64,000 nucleotides of DNA. It comes from Begonia masoniana. Taxonomy: Eukaryota; Streptophyta; Magnoliopsida; Cucurbitales; Begoniaceae. Where the stretch lies: assembly GCA_022432975.1 (NCBI GenBank), contig CM039509.1:1543982-1607981 (forward strand). The letters are read 5' to 3'. Shown piece by piece: positions 22,850 through 31,900 of this stretch. The position numbers and the translations under genes are program-made. The stretch's first letter is position 1, and every line of letters begins with the position of its first letter. The notes under the pieces were generated by a model. That model saw nothing but the letters and a program-made list of their open reading frames with translations, had not been told where the DNA came from and did no database searches.

Positions 22850-23618
22850 AGAATTGGTCTTTCAGCTGTTGTTTTAGTTCTTCCCAGGTATCAATCACAC
22901 ATTCGCCCATACTGATGTCATGGTATTTTGATCTCCACCAAAGTTTTGCATCATCAGTAAGATGCATTGTGGCCAGGGTCACTTTCGAATCATCATCCGT
23001 TTTAGTGGCCTTGAAGTACTGTTCCATGTCGAAGATGAAATTCTCTATTTCTTTTGCATCCCGGGCTCCCCCAAAGGGCTTTGGCTCTGGGATTTTCACT
23101 CAACTGAATTCAGCAGCAGTAGTGGTAGCCTGGGTTTGACTCCCCATGGCTCTCATAGTAAGGTTCAATTTAATGTTGATCTCGGCAATCTCAGCCCTAA
23201 GAGAATCAAACATTGTCCTGAAGTCCTCGGTTACTTGGGACACAGTTTCTGACAATCGGGTATGAGCGAGCTCGATCTCATCGACACGCTCCAGGACCCC
23301 GATTATCGCACTTGTGGAACTTTCCCCCGTGTAAACTCCTTTTCCCTTTTCTTGTTGGGATTCGAGGGCCTCCACCCGATTCATCAGCTCTGGAATCGGT
23401 AAGGCGTCTATTCTGTTGTGAATAGCAGCTACTTCAATAGGAAAATCAGACATTTCCTTCATTCGTTCTTCTATGAATCGAATGTTATCCGGTACGTCTT
23501 GTAGATACCGTAGTTCTTCCTCCAACTCGACAAGGCATTCGAGTTGATCCGATGGGCCACTCGGCCTTTCCATCGAACTTTTCTTCGGCATGATTTCTTA
23601 CAATCTTGAGCCAACCTA

Positions 23619-23631
23619 GGCTCTGATACCA
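23619..23631 (-). promoter_or_regulatory. Primer-binding site of the gypsy element
   Basis: Minus strand TGGTATCAGAGCC, two bases inside the 5' LTR end (23634), complementary to initiator tRNA-Met. Confidence 0.9.
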
Positions 23632-23633
23632 AC

Positions 23634-24091
23634 TGTCACGGTCCTACTTTCGAGGGGCTTAACGAGACCGTGCGGCACCCAATATTGCACTTGTACTGGG
23701 TCAGCCAACGAGCGTGCCAACGGCACCGAGTGCCCACTTCGTTAGAGCGCTTGTGTCTAACGAGTAAGCAACGAGCGAGCGAGATTAATCGAAACGAGCA
23801 TCATTGAGCATAGTGTGCATAAAGAGAGCGTATGTAAAAAGCTTGTTCATTGATTGGCAGCAAATTACATCAGTTGGTAGGGGGGTCTACGTGCAGTCAT
23901 GCCTCTCCCCCTAAAGAGCAATCCGGACCATCTCCACTATAGCAGGAGTAGACATGCTATGTGGGCGAGGAGTCACTTGCTAAAAATAGAAAGAAAAAGA
24001 GTACAATGGAAATACTAAAAAAGGAAATAAACTAGACTAACAGCAGGGGCGGCCATGGGCAACATGCCTTGGACAAGCCCGGACCTTGACA
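23634..24091 (-). repeat. gypsy LTR (5' LTR of the minus-strand element)
   Basis: Same length and ends as 17871-18328, with two single-base differences. Followed by TSD CATGG. Confidence 0.94.
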
Positions 24092-25153
24092 CATGGCTTC
24101 GACGAACACCACCTAGATTTTGGGCCAGTCATGCATTTTCGACAATTCCCAAATGTGACTTGGGCTTGAATAATTTATGTGAGTCCTTCAATTCAGTTCT
24201 TTTGCCGGCCCAGAACATGCCGATTTTGATGATGTTCGAGATGATTCGAAAGACCATGATGACACGCATTGTCAAAAAAACACGAGGAGATGCTCAAGGT
24301 AGAAGATGTTCTGTGTCCTAAGATTAGGAATAAGCTAGAGAGGCTGAAAGGGTCAGCTTACGATTGGAGTGCTGAGTTAGCGGGAAATGCACTGTTTCAG
24401 GTTTGTTCTACTTGTTCATACTGAATTTGTTTATGCACTGTTTCAGGTTAGCAACAACAACGAACAATATGTCGTTGACCTTAATGAAGGCGAGTGCGCA
24501 TGTCGGGGGTGGGAGATTTCTGAATCCCTTGTGTGCAAGCCGTTGCATGCATTAATTTGATGAGAAAGCCGATGGAAGATTATGTTCATATATATTATCA
24601 TCGGGACACATATCTGGAGATGTATTCGCACTTCATTCGTCCCATTAATGGGCAACAAATGTGGCCAGAACCAGAGAATAGGACCCCAATCGTTCCGGGT
24701 CAGAGAAGGCCTTAACCTGGTAGGCCAAAGAAGAAAATAATTCGCGATGTCGATGAGCCTTCTACCACTTCTCGTGGTCCGCGTGTTCTGACTTCTAAGA
24801 AGAAGTCTACGATGACGTGTTGTAAATGTGGACGTCAGGGGCATAACAGTCGAACATGTTATGAGAGGGGATCCACTTCACGTGCTTCTGCTTCGGGTGA
24901 CACATTTATGGGTTTCCGAACCGCTGGCTGGACGCAGGTACATTTTTACTAATATTCTCATAAACAAAATTTCGCTATTATGTTCTAATATAACTCTCAA
25001 TACGTGCAGGAATCTACTACAGGCAATGAGGAAAGCGGCCATGAGAGAGAATGATGGAAGACGATGACATACAGATGGTGGAGAGCGGATCATTTTTATT
25101 TTATGCATATTTGATGTATCTTATAGTTTGTACAGCAAATTTTATTTTATAAT

Positions 25154-26078
25154 GGGAAATTATACCGTCCGTCCGGTTAATCTACTATAAGCGTTCCTAT
25201 GTTGAAGTTATCAAACCAGTATGAGTAACAAAATTTAAAACCATTTCTATATTGTTTCTTTGTCAAATTTGGCGAAAAAAATCTAACAGAAAAGATTAAG
25301 ATGTACATCGTAATGATGGATATCTTTGTCCGAAACTTCCACGAGAAAATGATTCGCTCGGACAACTATCTTTTTGCCCACGGTACCATATCCCAGTCAT
25401 CTTTGAAGGCTCAGAGCCTTTGAAGAAACATGAGGTGGTGGATGCGGCTGCAATGTAGCCTTTTCAACTTTTCTAATAAGCAGATTCATTTCAGCAGGAT
25501 CAGTGGACATTTGCGGATGTGAAGAAGAAGGCTCAGATCTCAAGGCAGGCCCAAGTGGGAGATTCCTTAGAAGCAGTAACAACAATAGATTGAGCAGATC
25601 GTTTCACATCACTCCCACCACTACTGCCTGAAATTTTTTCAACGCTGCTTCCACTTACGACAGAAGAAACACCACGACTATCGACCGATATTCCAGACTC
25701 ACTTCCTCTCCTAATTCGATAATCGGCCGAATGATTCATCGCAGAAGACGGCCTCCTCGGCGACCGCCTCCACGACTACCACTTCCATGTCAAGGCATTG
25801 TATGACTGCTACACTACACAGGAGAAGCGGTTGTAGGAAGGAGAAATGCAGAGTGAAAGAAGAGGGAAAATCGCAGTAAATAGGGTCTAGGTCTAATAGA
25901 AGAAACGGGGCAGGGGCAGGGGCAGAGAAGACGTGTGGCGGAAGTTGGAATGTTTAAAAGTAGAAAAGTTCGTCTGTAGACGGTTTTACGCTTATAGTCG
26001 ATTAACCGGACGGACGCTTTTAGCTGTGGTTGGAATCGAAGAATACTTATAGTTTGTGGTTAGAATTGGTAATGTCCC
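25154..26078. mobile_element. Pack-MULE carrying an Argonaute fragment, TSD TTTTATAAT
   Basis: A 925-bp non-autonomous element nested in the larger MULE. The target duplication TTTTATAAT is perfect (25145-25153 and 26079-26087). The ends are GGGAAATTA and, inverted, GGGACATTA. Both subterminal parts share CGTCCGTCCGGTTAAT and ACTATAAGCG in inverted orientation; the left end lacks about 55 bp present in the right end. The right end also resembles the TIR of the host MULE (GGTTGGAATCG, AGTTTGTGG). It has no transposase and would depend on an autonomous relative such as the surrounding MULE family. Confidence 0.9.
25307..25980 (-). pseudogene. Captured Argonaute (AGO5-like) 5' gene fragment
   Basis: On the minus strand, from 25786, an Arg-Gly-rich start (GSGSRGGGRRGGR) typical of plant Argonaute N-termini is followed by a Ser-rich stretch, then by PPPHVSSKAL, and then by [16 protein letters not shown] and [10 protein letters not shown] at about 25390-25307. 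This is the start of the Argonaute N domain. The similarity stops at GAT|GTACAT, a plausible intron start. Upstream to about 25980 is purine-rich sequence that may be captured 5' UTR. Stops and frameshifts (TGA after GGR, TGA between SLQR and LGYG) rule out a protein. Argonautes load small RNAs for silencing; the clade call (AGO5 rather than AGO1) rests on the [10 protein letters not shown] wording and is less sure than the family call. Confidence 0.82.
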
Positions 26079-26087
26079 TTTTATAAT

Positions 26088-26443
26088 TAAAGTGAGAAAA
26101 AAATTAGAAATTTGGACAGAGTTTCCTTTGTTTTTAGTCTCCCCCACAGCTAGTATCATCCTGCATATTTGAATATCCAAACAGTTTCAGTATTTTGCCT
26201 CAAACATCAATTGCATCCAATAAAAATAAATATAACTAATGTACATCAAATTAATGAATATCCAACTACAAGTACTACAAATTTTCATCATCCAAATACA
26301 GTAGTACATCATCAAAGTTTACAAAAAAATCTATGTCTCTGTGCATCGCCCTCTGTCGTCCCCTCTCTGCACGTAATAAAAGAAAGTTAGATTATAATGA
26401 GTTGAAATGTAATTAATAATGAGAAAAATAGGTTCAAATATAC
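26088..26443. other. MULE internal spacer, no gene seen
   Basis: AT-rich sequence between the Pack-MULE and the second MULE gene. It would hold the 3' end of that minus-strand gene's transcript. I see no coding or repeat signal. Confidence 0.5.
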
Positions 26444-27984
26444 CTAAGCTTGGGCAGCGTCGCCATCTCCAGCCCCCAGCAGCACACCCTCGTCATCTCC
26501 ACCCCTGGTCAGGATTACCTCATCATCGTCACCATCGCCTCTCCCAAGATCGTCGGGATCAAAGGCATGGACCTCCATCCAATCCTGGAAGATCTGTCTA
26601 GTCTCTCTCTGGTACTCCATCATATCTCTGAGGTACTCCATAATGTCTGCTCGACTAGACGCCGCCTCTGATCGAACAGTCTGCACCTCCGTTCTAACAG
26701 ACGCCACCTCTGTTCGAAGAGCCTGCACCTCCGCTCGATCAGACTCTATCAGGATCCTAATAGAAGCCATATCTGTGGGAGGCACGATCTGAGGGGGGAG
26801 TTGCCCTCGACGAGGGTGTTGCAGCACAGGAGGGGGCCGATCATCATTCCCCTCCGTCCACCTTCCGTCGACCTCATGCAGCCTCATCTTCACCAAATGC
26901 AGCCTGCCAAATACATCCGCGGGCCGCTGTGGTATAGTTTGTGCCCCTGGCGGTAACTGAATCTGAAAATTCTCAATAATCTTCTGAATCAAGACAGTGT
27001 ACGCGAGGTTCTTGGTCCGTGTGCGTGAGATCTCACTCATGTGACTCAGAATCACATAGCCGGGGTCCAAGAAGTTACCGCTATACAATTTCTCCATGAC
27101 ATAGAGACCCATGTAGCTAACATGATCTCTATGTCCAACGCGCGGTAGAAGGGTGTGTGCTAGAAGGTTGTGGATGACGTGAGCTTTCACATTCATATCT
27201 TTCGCTCCTAGCTTCATGAAATCCACAATATCAGCGTTCCGATGAATCTGTCTAACGAACGCTATTCCCTCCGCTGTGGCGAGCACGAGACATTTTTTCT
27301 GGGCATGGTAGTACTTTTCTGCCTCTTCTGCGTGAAAGCCAAGCACCTGATTCACAACCTGTGCCGTCACTTCATACTCTTTACCCATTATGTAGGTCTT
27401 TATAACTCCCGACCTCGCAGAAAATCTCATGTTCGCATAGAATAGGCGAACCATATTTTCACAGCTGACTCCCCGAATAGTGTAGAGTCCTTGAAGTCCG
27501 ATTATGTCAAACATTTCTTTTTATCTCTAAGGACTCCCATCCCGAAAATTTTTAATAACAAATGAATGAGACTAGTTCAACGAAATGTTGTAGAAACAAT
27601 TTGTAAGAATAATTGACTCAACCTGTAAAGTCCACCATCTTCGTCAACGACACCTTTCGGTGTACTATATCCAGCTGATATTGCTCTCGACAATTTGACT
27701 GCGAAAGTCCTTCGATTGTGAGGTCGATGAAGCTGGCTGTGACGAGCTGGGAGCTGAGGAGCTGGGTAGTGGCTGTGAGGCCCTTGGAGTGCCTGTGGAG
27801 CACGTGGATGTGGCTCTGAGGCCCGTGAAACTGACTGTGGGGCCGGTAATTGTGGCTGTGAGGCCCGTGGAGGTCGAGGTGGCTGTGAGGGCAGTGGAGA
27901 TGGTTGTGACATCGTTGGCCGCTTCGATGGTCCACCTTGTGACGTCGAATCCTTCTTTCGTTTATAAGTAATTTTATCTGCCAT
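26444..27984 (-). CDS. Second MULE gene: accessory protein sharing the copia accessory domain
   Basis: Exon-like part 1 starts MADKITYKRKKDSTSQGG at 27984 and is Pro/Gln/Ser-rich; it ends near 27632 at GATGGTGGACTTTACAG followed by GTTGAG, a possible donor. Part 2 (27514-26444, 356 codons) starts MFDIIGLQGLYTI and holds the domain: MVRLFYANMRFS, YIMGKEYEVT, LLPRVGHRDHVSYMG and YTVLIQKII match in order the copia accessory ORF at 902-2908. Then follow a Pro-rich linker, a heptad-like coiled coil (ESDRAEVQALRTEVASVRTE onward) and an acidic tail rich in Gly/Asp. The joint between parts is not resolved (small intron or frameshift). The gene converges on the transposase gene. It is neither mudrB nor a recognised enzyme. 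A role in DNA binding or element control is inference. Confidence 0.7.
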
Positions 27985-28079
27985 TTTCGTAAAGTCTGCA
28001 AACTGGAAAGTTCCAAGATTAGCCACAATAACTCGAACCGTGGCGAAAATCAGAGCCCGGTGAAACTCGGCCTTCACAG

Positions 28080-28700
28080 CCTTAACCTGGACGGACTCAA
28101 TATTAGTCTGTCCGTCCGGGTTAAGGCTATGATCACCTGGATGGACGGATTGAAACAGAGTCCGTCCGGGTAATTCTAAAAGGGCGATTTTGACCTAGGG
28201 CTCGGATTTTTGCGTTCTAAACGTAAAAATTTAAACTAAATCAATACAAAAGGAGTAAGATATTACCTGATGCGTTTTTCGCTTGAGAATCGCACAAGAA
28301 ATTTTTAGAGCGTCGAGATAAAACGAATTCCGGCCACTGTGAGTACCCGGCCTTGAACGATTATAATCGAGTCCCCGGACGGACGGAAAAATATACCGTT
28401 CGTCCTGGAAAGTTTTAAGTTAACCCGGACGGACGGTGATTTAAAGAATCCGAACGGGCTACGTGGCGACTACGTGACAGATTTTGGATTGAACGACAAA
28501 CTGGGGACGGACGCTAATTGTTTCCGTCCGTCCGGGTTTGGGCCAAATTACGTATGGACAGACTCAATCCACGTCCGTCCGTCCGGCGTGGTTATATTTG
28601 GCAGATTTTCAATACGTGATGGTTTGATTTGTTAAAAAATTTTGTTTGTGGTTGGAATCGGAAAACACACGTAGTTTGTGGCCATTTTTGGTAATTTCCC
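28080..28700 (-). repeat. MULE right end: subterminal motifs and terminal inverted repeat
   Basis: The TIR proper is 28377-28700, the reverse complement of 15200-15522. Inside it, at 28080-28190, are four GTCCGTCC or GGACGGA motifs in inverted pairs (AACCTGGACGGACTC ... GTCCGTCCGGGTT). The promoter of the minus-strand gene should lie in this region. Confidence 0.9.
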
Positions 28701-28709
28701 AACTCCATT

Positions 28710-28923
28710 ATTGTGCAACAAGGCAAACAAGTCTTGTGAAGGAAAAGACAAGTAACCAGTCGTTTATAGAAATGAGTACATAAATTATTAATTATTATTA
28801 TGAAAAGAAAAACTCAAAAGACTTGGACCAAATTTATTTGGTATGGGTAGGGTGGGTCAATGGGTAATGACTAGGGAGATGAACAAAACAAGGTAGACAG
28901 AGAAAGAGAGGAGAGAGAGAGAG
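28710..28923 (+). promoter_or_regulatory. Upstream region of glycosyltransferase copy A
   Basis: Shares its sequence with 51126-52163 of copy B apart from the element inserted there. The last 30 bases before the ATG are a purine-rich GAGAGA run, a likely 5' UTR. No convincing TATA box was picked out. Confidence 0.5.
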
Positions 28924-31900
28924 ATGAAGAATTCAACGGCGGTGGAAGCCATTAACGAGAGCAGTAGCAGAGGTTACGGCAGTATGAATCTGAAGGGGCG
29001 AAGGGGAAGGGTTATAGCAGTATCGGTTTCATTGGCGGGAATAGCTCTGGTTGTCTTTCTTCTCTACGGCTCTGCATATCCTCTTCCATTTATTCCAGTC
29101 TCCTATTACTACAACTTCCATTCTTCTTCTTCGTCGTCGTCGTCTTCCTCATCGGAAAGCTCTTCCCTGGTCAGTTCTTATTTTCTCTCTCTAGTCTTTC
29201 TGCAAGTTTTTATTTTCTCTCTCTAGTTTTTTTGCAGAACCATCATCTATTCTTCCATCTCCATCTAGCTTTGCTTTCATGCTCTTTGCAGAATTGATCT
29301 AGCGGAAGTATAATCAATGAATTTTTCTATATTTTTCCTTTTTTTTTAAGATTTTAATTGAAAAATACTATTTTTACATCCATGATCTATATATATATAT
29401 ATATATTATATGTTTGAAAATCACATGCAAACAACTACAATATAATATATATGGGTAATTTTTTAACTTAATTTTCAAATAAAGTATTAATTGCTTTTCA
29501 AAAAATATTTTGTTTTTTTTTTTAACAAATCGTATGAAATTTACAACAACTCTATACGAGGGAAGGGATTTAATTTTAATTTCTGAAAAAAATTGAAACA
29601 ATTCTGTGCAAAAATAATGTATGATCGTAGTAATTTGATTTTTTAAAGAAGTAATTCCTTGATGGTATGATCCAATGTGGGGCCTACATTTAAATAATTC
29701 ATAGTTGACATCAATTAGGAGTAATTATGGCAATTTGATCGAAAAAACTATTCCAATTTAATCTTATCTGAGTAATTATATTGATAATGATAGGTATTCG
29801 CTTTAATTAGGTTAGTGGTGGGACTGTCTAGGTTGTAGTCCAACGGAACCGGAACCGGAACTAAAACCGTCGCGCACGGTTCTATTGTCCCAAAATCGTC
29901 GCCCAATTCTTAAACCAAAATCAGAATTGTGGGATTCTGGTACCAAAACCGACAGCGTTTCACAGTTCGGTCCCACATTTAAAAAGATTAAGAATTATTT
30001 ATATTTTATTATTATTTTTGGGTTGAGTTTTCAAAGTTTTGGTCGAGTTTAGAGCTGATTTTCCGATCAAATTTTTAACACAATTCATTTCAGATTTTAC
30101 AGTTTTTGACCCCCAAAATCGTGGACCACAAATCTTGAGAATTTGAAACCGGAACTGATTCCTTTGATGGGCCAAACCAAACCAAACCAAACCAAGATCG
30201 AAACTGCGGTTCAAGTCCCGTTGTTTGCTGTCACACCCCTAAATTACCAGAGGCGGGAGCGCCGTGTCAATGAGTCAAGATAGCTTATTTGACCGAGGTA
30301 AAACAAGTCACTATGCGAGTGTAGTGATCGGCATGGATGAGGAGCCGTGCTAAGAGCATGGGCGAGATATCAAGCTAATGGTTGCAAGGCAAGGCAAACG
30401 GGGCGATATGGGGCGCCCAAGGCAAGTTGGCCACACCACGAGTCCTAGACGTGGGGCAAGGTGGTGCGACAAGATCAACAAAGTCGTGTGTGGCAATGTC
30501 AAGTCAACCATGGTGCATAAAGACACGGGCCAAGGGCCCAAGGAAGGAGGGCGAGGCATCCTCCTTAGGGGTGCTAAAATATTCTAAGTGTTGGTGGGCA
30601 CTTGAAGCACGCGGGCTGGATCACTTGGAGTGGGGCAGTCCAAATCTGGGCGCTGGCCCAGGCGCATATGGCGCTGGGCCGAGCGCTGGGCCAATGGGGC
30701 AGGCCCACGCGGGAAAGCAAAAGGGCATTTATGTTAGTGTTTCATTTATGTTAGTGTTTCATTTGTGTTAGTGCTATCATTCATGTTAGTGCTCTCATTT
30801 ATGTTAGTGCTCTCATTCATGCTAGTGCTCTCATTTATGTTAGTGCTTACACTTATGAGCATTCATGTACCATTTGTGTATAAATAGGGCCATGAGCAAC
30901 CAAGCCAAGACACCAACCTCGAGTGGGAGAGTGTCTTGAGCATTGTGGTGAGCCGTGGAGATTTTTGTGCCTAGTTCTCGTATTTGGAATACAAGAAGGG
31001 TTGGGATCGAGTTTCCCGTACTTGTGGTGTTATTTTATTCTCTTTCATCTCGCGTGTTTTCATTCGATCTTGATCCATTCATTTGTAGTGAGTTGGCTGA
31101 GCCAAGTGCGAGTGCTTGGTTGCCATCACAGGGTGGAAAATTTTGGGAGCAAAGTTTGACCCGACACTAGAATAAGCCAATTAGTCAAAGGTTTTCTTTT
31201 ATTGGAATTGGAAATGCACAAAGATGAAAACGATGTCCTTAATGTCCATTCATGGCGGCTAATTCAATATAGTTGGAAAATTCCATTTTGGAATTTGGAT
31301 CAATTCCTTGGAAAATTCATGAACTTTAATTTAGTTGGTGGGAGTGAGTTTATTGGTCAATGGTTAGTCAAACACTAAATGTTGCTCATCGTGGATGACG
31401 AGGCCAACGCTTAAAATTACCAATCACAATAACGTTATTAGGTTTTTTAACTCGATCGAGCAACTCTCGGTTAGGTCTAATTTTAGAATTGAGTCGAACC
31501 AAACCGAATTTCATTTTAGTCTTTTGCTTATCTCAATTTATTTATTGTATCAAATATAGTAAAATAAAAGTAAACATGCACCTAAAGGTGCATAATTGAC
31601 ATAATTCATCCCCTCTAAATGGAATGACTATAGTTTAGTTTTGATCCAAACATGGATACACTATTACGTTCAATTTTAAAGAAATTCAAATTCTCGATTA
31701 CTCCATTTTTAAAGATTGTACGAGAAAAAAATGTAACGAGTTTGTAGAAATTTACAGGACGAGGAGAAAGAGATTTTGAAGAACGTTTTAAAGAATGCAT
31801 CAATGAAGGACAAAACCATAATTGTAACTACGTTGAACGACGCGTGGGCAATGCCAAAGTCGAAGTCAATGCTCGATCTTTTTGTCAAAAGCTTTCGGAT

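Larger units (their letters stand above)
19324..23591 (-). pseudogene. gypsy gag and first half of protease, split by a solo LTR
   Basis: On the minus strand gag starts MPKKSSMERPSG at 23591. It has a coiled-coil-rich N-terminus and meets TGA at 23100-23102, where Arg is likely (CGA to TGA), then continues KIPEPKPFGG ... WWRSKYHD with the retrotransposon gag core. At 22850 a solo LTR cuts the codons for KDQF-FPEN; gag resumes at 20125 (FPENVEFNARRLL, with another CGA-to-TGA-like stop at 20080-20082). The zinc knuckle CFLCKGLHRVAEC and the protease active site IDSGATHNFIT (about 19440) follow. The frame is lost near 19324. Confidence 0.88.
17871..24091 (-). mobile_element. Ty3/gypsy-like retrotransposon, internally deleted, TSD CATGG
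   Basis: Two 458-bp LTRs (17871-18328, 23634-24091) differ at only two bases by eye (near 18095/23858 and 18305/24066). The target duplication CATGG lies at 17866-17870 and 24092-24096, inside the MULE transposase exon. On the minus strand the order is LTR, primer site, gag, protease joined to the end of integrase, polypurine tract, LTR. Reverse transcriptase, RNase H and the integrase core are missing. The near-identical LTRs mean a recent insertion, although the body was already defective or decayed quickly. Confidence 0.94.
16123..25054 (+). pseudogene. MULE transposase (mudrA-like), decayed and interrupted
   Basis: The gene starts MAERLDDVNEPANIDW at 16123. Three in-frame TGA stops (16282, 16423, 16480) break the N-terminal part. 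The MULE domain follows: first Asp in LDGCHVKG (16957-16959), second Asp in SDRQK (17150-17152), then RFCQRHMYANYKG (about 17710) and Glu in NLCESFN (24181-24183). A one-base insertion near 17080 shifts the frame. An intron (17163-17666) received a Cassandra LTR, and the gypsy element split the codons for AHAW-LRR at 17870/24092. Downstream are another one-base shift near 24272, a SWIM-like zinc site ECACRGWEIS with a further shift near 24528 and a lost His, a CCHC knuckle CCKCGRQGHNSRTC (about 24813), and a terminal intron (24936-25008). The stop is at 25052. The protein would cut and join DNA at the TIRs; this copy cannot make it. Confidence 0.92.
15200..28700. mobile_element. Mutator-like element (MULE) with long TIRs, TSD AACTCCATT
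   Basis: A 9-bp duplication AACTCCATT flanks the element (15191-15199 and 28701-28709), and copy B of the duplication has one uncut AACTCCATT at the matching place. The terminal inverted repeats begin GAGAAATTACC and GGGAAATTACC and run about 324 bp. Contents: a decayed mudrA-type transposase gene on the plus strand, and a second gene on the minus strand with a domain also found in the copia accessory ORF. Later insertions inside it are a Cassandra LTR, a gypsy element (with a solo LTR in it) and a Pack-MULE. Without these insertions it would be about 6 kb. Confidence 0.95.

Noticed and set aside
24443..24844. Minus-strand frame of 133 codons over the transposase tail
   Set aside because: The plus strand carries the SWIM-like and CCHC motifs of the transposase here; the minus frame has no domain.
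29385..29412. AT microsatellite in intron 1 (also near 52664)
   Set aside because: A simple repeat in an AT-rich intron with no further signal.
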